A DNA stretch of 64,000 nt from Hedera helix (taxonomy: Eukaryota > Streptophyta > Magnoliopsida > Apiales > Araliaceae). A model generated the notes under the pieces. That model saw nothing but the letters and a program-made list of their open reading frames with translations. It did no database searches and was not told the origin of the DNA. Where the stretch lies: NCBI GenBank assembly GCA_947179155.2, contig OX359269.1:49830524-49894523 (forward strand), given 5' to 3'. The translations under genes and the position numbers were made by a program. Below, one piece after another: positions 58,081-64,000 of the stretch. Each line of letters starts with the position of its first letter. Position 1 is the first letter of the stretch.

Positions 58081-60487
58081 GCCCAAGAAACGCGACCTCC
58101 TCAAGCCAGAACTCACATTTCTTCAACTTGGCATATAATTTGTTTTCACGGAGTTTTTGTAGTATCAATCTCAGGTGTTGTTCATGATCCTCGCGACTCT
58201 TGGAGTATATGAGGATGTCATCAATAAAGACAACCACAAAATGATCCAAATGTTCCTTGAATATCCGGTTCATCATGTCCATGAAAGCTGCAGGAGCATT
58301 AGTTAGTCCAAAAGGCATGACTAAGAACTCATAATGCCCATAACGAGTTCTGAAAGCAGTCTTTGGAATGTCCTCAGCTTTAACCTTTAACTGATGATAT
58401 CCAGAACGGAGATCAATCTTTGAGAAATGTTGAGCGCCTTGCAATTGATCAAACATGTCATCAATCCGAGGTAACGGGTACCTGTTCTTGATGGTGACAT
58501 GGTTCAATTCTCGGTAGTCAATGCACAATCTCATACTCCCGTCTTTCTTCTTCACAAATAGAACAGGAGCACCCCAAGGTGATGCACTCGGACGAATGAA
58601 ACCGGTATCCAACAATTCCTGTAGTTGGACTTTTAACTCTTGAAGTTCAATGGGAGCCATTCGGTAGGGAGCTTTGGAAATGGGCTTGGTACCGGGTTCA
58701 AGATCAATATAAAAATCAATTTCACGGTTTGGGGGTAAGCCAGGAAGTTCTTCAGGAAAAACGTCAGGAAACTCATTAACAATGGGAATATCATTCAAGT
58801 TTGACGTATTTTTGTTCAAATCAGTGACATGAGCTAAAAAGGCTTGACATCCGTTTTTCAATAAACGAATGGCTTTATGGCTAGAAATAACAGTTATAGA
58901 TTTCAATGGTTTAGTTGCTTGAATTTGCATGACAGGTTGATTAGGAATATGAAAACTAATAATCTTATGAAAACAATCAATTTTAGCATGATGGGTAGTC
59001 AACCAATCAATTCCTAAAATCACATCAAATTCACGCATCTCCAAAGAAATAAGGTCAACAGATAATGTGAGGTTGTTGATTTGAACTAGGCAAGATTTAT
59101 AGACAGTAGATGTAATGGTCATTTCTCCTAATGGGGTTTCAACTGATAAGTCAAAGTCCAAGTTTTCAGGAGTTAAGTTTAAACGCTGAGCACATGCAGG
59201 TGAGATAAAAGAATGGGTAGAGCCAGTATCTAACAAAGCGTAGACTTCACGAGAATTTATGAATAGCTTACCGGTTATCACCTCGTTCGAGTTTCGTGCC
59301 ATTTGGGATGTCACAACAAAAGCTCTCCCTTGAACTACAGATTTTCCTTTATCCGCGCTAGCTTTTGGTATCATCATTGCAGCTGGACTTGATTTTGTGG
59401 CAGGACAAAACCGCGCAAGATGACCCTCTTTCCCACAACTGTAGCACTTTTTGGACTGCAGTGTACAGTTTGGGCTGATGTGACCTTCCTGACCACACCT
59501 ATAGCATCTCACTGGTGGTCGATCTTCTCCCCTTGAAACTGGGGTCGGTGCTGGTGTTGGTACTGGTGCTGGTGCCCTTCCATAATTATTATGGAATCTC
59601 TTTCTTTTGAAATTGTTCCCACTAGATTCTCCTCTTCTGTTATTTGGTATGGAATTACCACCGAAGTGTTGGTTACCTCCTCGATGGTTCTCGTTCCTGT
59701 GGTTGTTGTCACTCCTTTCTCTATGCTGATCATTAACTCTTGGCTGCAATGTTTCATCTGTTTGCTCCACCCTTTGAGCCCTATCCACAACATCTGAATA
59801 CAAACTAAATTTATGAGAGCTAAGTTGTTGACGAATTTTGAATCTCAAACCTCTTAGGAACATCCGACTCATTCGTGCTTCGTCATCCACAAGATGGGTG
59901 GCAAAGCGAGATAACTCGGCAAACTTAGCTTCATATTGGGAGACTGTCATGTTTCCCTGCTCCAGCTTAATGAATTCCACTTCCTTCATATGGCGGATGC
60001 TTTCTGGGAAGTACTTCTCGTTAAACAGTTCTTCGAATTCTGTCCAAGACATTTCGAGTGCTGAAGGTTGGATACGTTTTACCGCTTCCCACCAATGGTC
60101 TGCCTCACCTCGTAACATAAAAGTGGCAAATGGCACCTTCTGATCATCAGCGCATTGTAAGACATCAAGTATTTTTGTCGTCTGCTTCAGCCATGCCTCC
60201 GCTTTGAGTGGGTCAGGCTTCCCGTGGAATTCAGGTGGTCCTAATTCTTTAAATTGCTTAACAGTGACCATCCTCAAATTGCCAGCGTTTCTACCGTTAT
60301 TATTGACTGGATTTCCTCTTCCTTGATTCTGTATGAACTGCATGAAATTCCTAAAGAATCCATCGTTCATCATGTTATCAGGAACATTATTTCCTGAGTT
60401 GGCAGGAGGATTGTTTGGGGCCTCTTGATTCTCGGCTACATTCGCTTCAGGCATTCCATAGTTAACCTCTTGATTTTCAGATGTCAT
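58061..60487 (-). CDS. Gag-pol, first part: gag, zinc knuckles, protease, reverse transcriptase
   Basis: An 808-codon frame. The gag capsid region covers about residues 70-240 (FHGKPDPLKAEAWLKQT, LRGEADHWWEAV, FNEKYFPESIRHMKE). Two CCHC zinc knuckles follow near residues 328-361 (CYRCGQEGHISPNC and CYSCGKEGHLARFC), which package RNA. The aspartic protease has LLDTGSTHSFIS, and LGIDWL further on. Reverse transcriptase shows FVKKKDGSMRLCIDYRELN, KIDLRSGYHQLKV, FRTRYGHYEFLVMPFGLTNA and the catalytic FIDDILIYS. The frame ends soon after CEFWLEEVAFLG because of a 7-bp tandem duplication at 58074-58087. The start Met at 60487 follows a 200-base leader downstream of the primer-binding site. Confidence 0.94.
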   Translation of the reverse strand: MTSENQEVNYGMPEANVAENQEAPNNPPANSGNNVPDNMMNDGFFRNFMQFIQNQGRGNPVNNNGRNAGNLRMVTVKQFKELGPPEFHGKPDPLKAEAWLKQTTKILDVLQCADDQKVPFATFMLRGEADHWWEAVKRIQPSALEMSWTEFEELFNEKYFPESIRHMKEVEFIKLEQGNMTVSQYEAKFAELSRFATHLVDDEARMSRMFLRGLRFKIRQQLSSHKFSLYSDVVDRAQRVEQTDETLQPRVNDQHRERSDNNHRNENHRGGNQHFGGNSIPNNRRGESSGNNFKRKRFHNNYGRAPAPVPTPAPTPVSRGEDRPPVRCYRCGQEGHISPNCTLQSKKCYSCGKEGHLARFCPATKSSPAAMMIPKASADKGKSVVQGRAFVVTSQMARNSNEVITGKLFINSREVYALLDTGSTHSFISPACAQRLNLTPENLDFDLSVETPLGEMTITSTVYKSCLVQINNLTLSVDLISLEMREFDVILGIDWLTTHHAKIDCFHKIISFHIPNQPVMQIQATKPLKSITVISSHKAIRLLKNGCQAFLAHVTDLNKNTSNLNDIPIVNEFPDVFPEELPGLPPNREIDFYIDLEPGTKPISKAPYRMAPIELQELKVQLQELLDTGFIRPSASPWGAPVLFVKKKDGSMRLCIDYRELNHVTIKNRYPLPRIDDMFDQLQGAQHFSKIDLRSGYHQLKVKAEDIPKTAFRTRYGHYEFLVMPFGLTNAPAAFMDMMNRIFKEHLDHFVVVFIDDILIYSKSREDHEQHLRLILQKLRENKLYAKLKKCEFWLEEVAFLGPWACDF
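58074..58087. repeat. 7-bp tandem duplication breaking pol
   Basis: GCCCAAG occurs twice in a row in plus-strand reading. Removing one unit would leave reverse transcriptase and RNase H in the same frame, so the duplication is the lesion. Confidence 0.85.
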
Positions 60488-60664
60488 ACTAAACTGTGGT
60501 CACAAAATAAATGTTAGTTCAAATAAACTGACTCACCACTTCATGTTCCTACATTCAAATCGACTCATTAGATAATAAAATCTATTTTAGGTAGGACACA
60601 CTAGTGACTGATTCTATTCGTTTCTCCCCTCCTAGTTCTACCCCAGATCTCCATTAAAGACCAT

Positions 60665-60686
60665 ATCCCTAAGCTCTGATGCCAAC
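60665..60686 (-). other. Primer-binding site (initiator tRNA-Met type)
   Basis: On the minus strand, just inside the 5-prime LTR, GT is followed by TGGCATCAGAGCTTAGGG, one base from the common TGGTATCAGAGC complementary to the 3-prime end of tRNA-Met. Confidence 0.75.
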
Positions 60687-63552
60687 TGTGACGCCCCCAA
60701 ATCTGAGCCCACACAGCCCAAACTTGAGTCGTCAAATACTACAACAAAATTATTACAACAAAGCACAACGTACAACAATACAGTGTATAATAATACACAA
60801 CTAAGTCTTCACTATTATTGCCACACTATTTTACAAAACGTGAAGACTATGATAACTATTCCTCGGACCCTCACTCCATTCCCCGGCTAGACCCTGTTAT
60901 GTTTTCATCTCCTGTTGAAAAACAATGGAACAAAAGAAAGGGTGAGCTCAAATAGCCCAGTAAAGAATATCATGACTAAGATAATGACGAATAAATTATC
61001 ATTAGTCTTCAACAGTTGAGTTCTTGATAGAATACAATAGACTACAAGGTTTATATCAAAAACTGCAGTTAAATTCTTAAACAACGTTCAGATCAATAAT
61101 AGCAGCGGAATGAGTAATCTATTAGAAGAATAATGCAGACTATAATGTCCACTCGGTTCTCTTTTTAGGAAAAACATCATCAACTTTTATCATCTGAAAT
61201 ATCATTAGTCAAGATAATACAAATTCACAGTTCCTGATCATAATCATGCACATCAACAGTTCATCTTTGTACTACGGGCCAAAGATATTCAATATAGCAC
61301 CAACGGTCATGATTATACCAGATTCAGCCTTTGGTCATAATCATACCAAACAACAGTTCATCTTTGCACTACGGGCCAAAGAGAACATTCACCACGTGCC
61401 ATAAAAGACACCGAACAGATGTATCGCCTTTAACCTATTATATCGCCTTTAACCTATCATCTGTTCAACAAATATATCACATCTGTGCCCCCGGCCACAG
61501 ATATTCACAACAGCTTGATTTTTGGATGATTAGAATGATATAAATGATGAACAGAAGAAATAGGATAACAATAAGTATCGGAAGTTTACTTTGTACAGAT
61601 TCAAATAATGTCCAAATTGTCAACATGATGTGGAGTGAAATTTAAAAATGATATTCAAGATCCACAGTTCAGAATAACGGTTACAATTCAATAGAAAGGT
61701 TCACGTAAATAGGAAGGTTCAGTTGAAATAATGAAGTTCAACTATTATGGAACATATAATATTTTCAGGAATTATAGAAGCAATAGTTCCATAATAAATT
61801 TCGATTTAGGAGTATGAAAGAAAATAATATCCCTTACCGTAGCAGGTTTGATTAACAAAAGGTGAAGGAAATTAATACAAAGGGTTATTCACCAACAGGC
61901 GGCAATCCGCTCCGTAAGGTTATTCCCACAATTTAATAGAATTTGAGTACAAAGAGTTATTCACCAAACAGGCGGCAATCCGCTCCGTAAGGTTATTCTC
62001 AGAGATTAATAATGAATGAATACGAAAGGTTATTCACCAACATGCGGCAATCCGCTCCGTAAGATTATTCCCACAATTTAATACATGGAAATAAAAGGCA
62101 CGTCTTATAAGTAAGGAAGAAACAATATTATTATCGAGAATCAAATAATGATAATCCCTTACCATAGTACGTTTGAATAATGGAAGATGAAAAAGATGGT
62201 ATCCCTTACCGTAACACGTGACTGGATATTGATTTAAATGAGGTTGATTAACTTGAACAGTACACGTATACTTATAGATCTTCACAAATACTCAAGATGA
62301 CTTAAGCACACTTAGAGAGAACTTTCACAAGAAGTATTTAGAGAGAGAAAGAAAGAACAAGTAAGGAAGTTTATGAAAAATCCTTAAGTTATGGCTTCTA
62401 TTTATAGCCAAAAATCTTATCATTCATTTAATCTAAACCATTCATTTAAAGATCATCTTTTAATCTACACCATCCATTTCAAATATTATATTATCTTTAA
62501 TCTACACCATTCATTTCATATCACCTAATAATCACCTAACTTTATATTATAAACAAATCAATTTAATTATTCAACAATAATTCACACTTTAATCTACACC
62601 ATTCATTTCATATCACCTAATAATCACCTAACTTTATATTATAAACAAATCAATTCAATTATTCAACAATAATTCACACTTTAATCTACACCATTCATTT
62701 CATATCACCTAATAATCACCTAACTTTATATTATAAACAAATAACTTTATCAATTCAATTATTATGACTAATTGTTATAAATACAGTATAGTTAGCTCTT
62801 AGATATCAAGTCAATAAATTAATGAAATACAACTGTTTAAATAACATCATAATAGAGATAACAATAATGTAAAATAAAGCATACGTTACTGTGTAATGAC
62901 AATTATTGATTCAATAATGTGAATTACTGTGCATATGTTACTGTGACAATTATTAGGTTCAATAATTTTAAAAACAGTGCAACAACAATTATTGACTCAA
63001 TGATATAAAATACAGTGTAATGACAATTATTAAATCAATAATGCAAAATACTGTGTAACAACAATTATTGAATTGATAATATAAAATATTATGCAGTGAC
63101 AATTATCGATGAAATGATGCGTAACAGTTACGGTGTCAATTATCAGACCAAAAATATGAGACACTATGCAATACCGTGTGTTACTGTAGAGTACCGAGTG
63201 CTACAGAAAATACCAATAACTACCGTATGCTACTATTCTTTTATCACCGGTATTTTAACAGTTCCGTTGACTATTTTTATTTAAAAAGGTTATTTCTGTC
63301 GTTTTCTATATCCGACAAATATTCCGTTGTGGGGTCCACCAATAATTTGTTATTTCGGCGCCGTCGGACCAAACGAATATTCCCTGACCAAACGAATATT
63401 CCCCGACAAAGCGAATATTGTCCGACAAAATAAAATTTGCACATAACATCCTTAACTTTCAATTTTGTTAATTTAACCACTTACTGTTTCAAAAAAAAAA
63501 TATATATGAAGAAAAATTAAATTTTGTATTTCATAAAATTCGGGGTCTTACA
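60687..63552 (-). repeat. 5-prime LTR of the retrotransposon
   Basis: Length is 2,866 bp, colinear with the left LTR at an offset of 7,715. Noted differences are at 62043, 62064 and 62392 (substitutions) and in an A-run/TA stretch near 63490. The minus-strand TATA box is at about 62399-62410; transcription would start to its left and run through gag-pol. Confidence 0.95.
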
Positions 63553-63557
63553 AAATT
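63553..63557. repeat. Target site duplication, right
   Basis: AAATT, identical to 52967-52971. Confidence 0.9.
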
Positions 63558-64000
63558 AATTTAAATCAAGTGACATAGGGCATGAGGGTTTTAAATTTAT
63601 CTAAAAATGCAAGTTAAAAGTTGACATTGAAATTTGGACTAAAAACGTCAATTAATTATAAAATGAGTAGTTTGTCACATTATAGAATAACAAATGGTAA
63701 TTAAATTATGCTTGAAAATACTGACAAAACCCCTAGCATTACTACAGTAAAATAATTTTTATCAAATGGGGGGGAGGATTAAGCATAATTTTTTGAAGGA
63801 TACTCAATTGTGATTTTATTATGTAAAGGAGGATGGTAAAAAAAAAATACAAATACAAGTAAAGGATATTGTCCGATAAAATATTTTTACTAGTACTACC
63901 ATATTATCATTCTCCCTCTGTTTTATCTTTAATAAAAAAGAAAGAAAAAAGTGAAGCATCATATTCCAAATATAAAAAGTACTAAACAGTAAAAATGAAA
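63558..64000. other. Right flank of the retrotransposon, no gene seen
   Basis: AT-rich DNA with a short poly-G near 63769. It continues the pre-insertion sequence that lies left of 52967. Confidence 0.45.

Larger units (their letters stand above)
52972..63552 (-). mobile_element. Complete Ty3/gypsy retrotransposon, Tekay/Del-like
   Basis: This 10,581-bp element has two near-identical LTRs, a primer-binding site, a polypurine tract, gag-pol coding sequence and flanking 5-bp duplications AAATT (52967-52971 and 63553-63557). Domain order gag, protease, reverse transcriptase, RNase H, integrase with a C-terminal chromodomain-like region defines a Ty3/gypsy chromovirus. The very long LTRs fit the Tekay/Del clade. 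The LTRs differ at only three substitutions and one microsatellite that I noticed. Pol is broken by a 7-bp duplication, so this copy is not autonomous as read. Confidence 0.95.

Noticed and set aside
52972..63552. The two 2.87-kb repeats as a segmental duplication
   Set aside because: TG..CA ends, 5-bp target duplication, primer-binding site and gag-pol between them show that they are LTRs.

Overview
The window is nuclear DNA of a flowering plant, most likely a eudicot. It is very AT-rich. Its genes are spliced with GT-AG introns and match plant-specific families: a group IV calcium-dependent protein kinase, a WEB-family coiled-coil protein, a J11-type DnaJ, a mitochondrial ribosomal protein L6 and a GASA/snakin-type peptide. 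Most of the rest is transposon debris, microsatellites and one complete Ty3/gypsy retrotransposon. There are no operons, phage or CRISPR arrays. The species cannot be told from the sequence.

Layout. 0.6-3.7 kb, minus: an 11-exon-type WD40 gene of the WDR82/APRF1 family that looks decayed. 5.7-6.1 kb, minus: a small conserved single-exon protein. 6.3-14.9 kb: gene-free, with two copies of a ~365-bp segment, each followed by a long TTA microsatellite. 14.9-15.8 kb, minus: a WEB-family protein. 17.2-18.9 kb, minus: a three-exon acidic-tailed protein whose upstream region holds four AACGG cores (MSA-like, mitosis-type). 20.0-20.4 kb, minus: a GASA peptide gene killed by a stop at its first cysteine and by an internal deletion. 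20.7-21.8 kb: a ~1.07-kb putative transposon carrying a frameshifted fragment of a SPIRRIG-type BEACH gene. 25.8-33.2 kb, plus: a complete 12-exon CPK16/18/28-type kinase (561 aa), the best gene in the window. 34.5-36.6 kb: foldback elements and a long inverted repeat. 37-38.75 kb: a probable Helitron relic. 39.4-39.8 kb, plus: a DnaJ protein without an ATG-initiated transit peptide. 41.4-46 kb: LTR and hAT fragments around a frameshifted RING-H2 gene (plus) and an intact mitochondrial L6 gene (minus). 46.1-50.7 kb: nested LTR-type sequence. 51.6-51.8 kb: a possible 5-prime exon with a telo-box. 52,972-63,552: a complete, very young Ty3/gypsy element (Tekay/Del-like) on the minus strand, with 2.87-kb LTRs, 5-bp target duplications and a 7-bp tandem duplication that breaks pol.

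The genes do not form a pathway. The main theme is gene decay and transposon turnover: four host-gene relics (WDR82-like, GASA, SPIRRIG fragment, RING) lie beside intact neighbours, and each can be traced to specific lesions. I found no clear new multi-gene system. The observations most worth checking are the captured SPIRRIG fragment, the GASA double lesion, the DnaJ protein that has lost its targeting start, the MSA-like cluster, and the freshly disabled retrotransposon.
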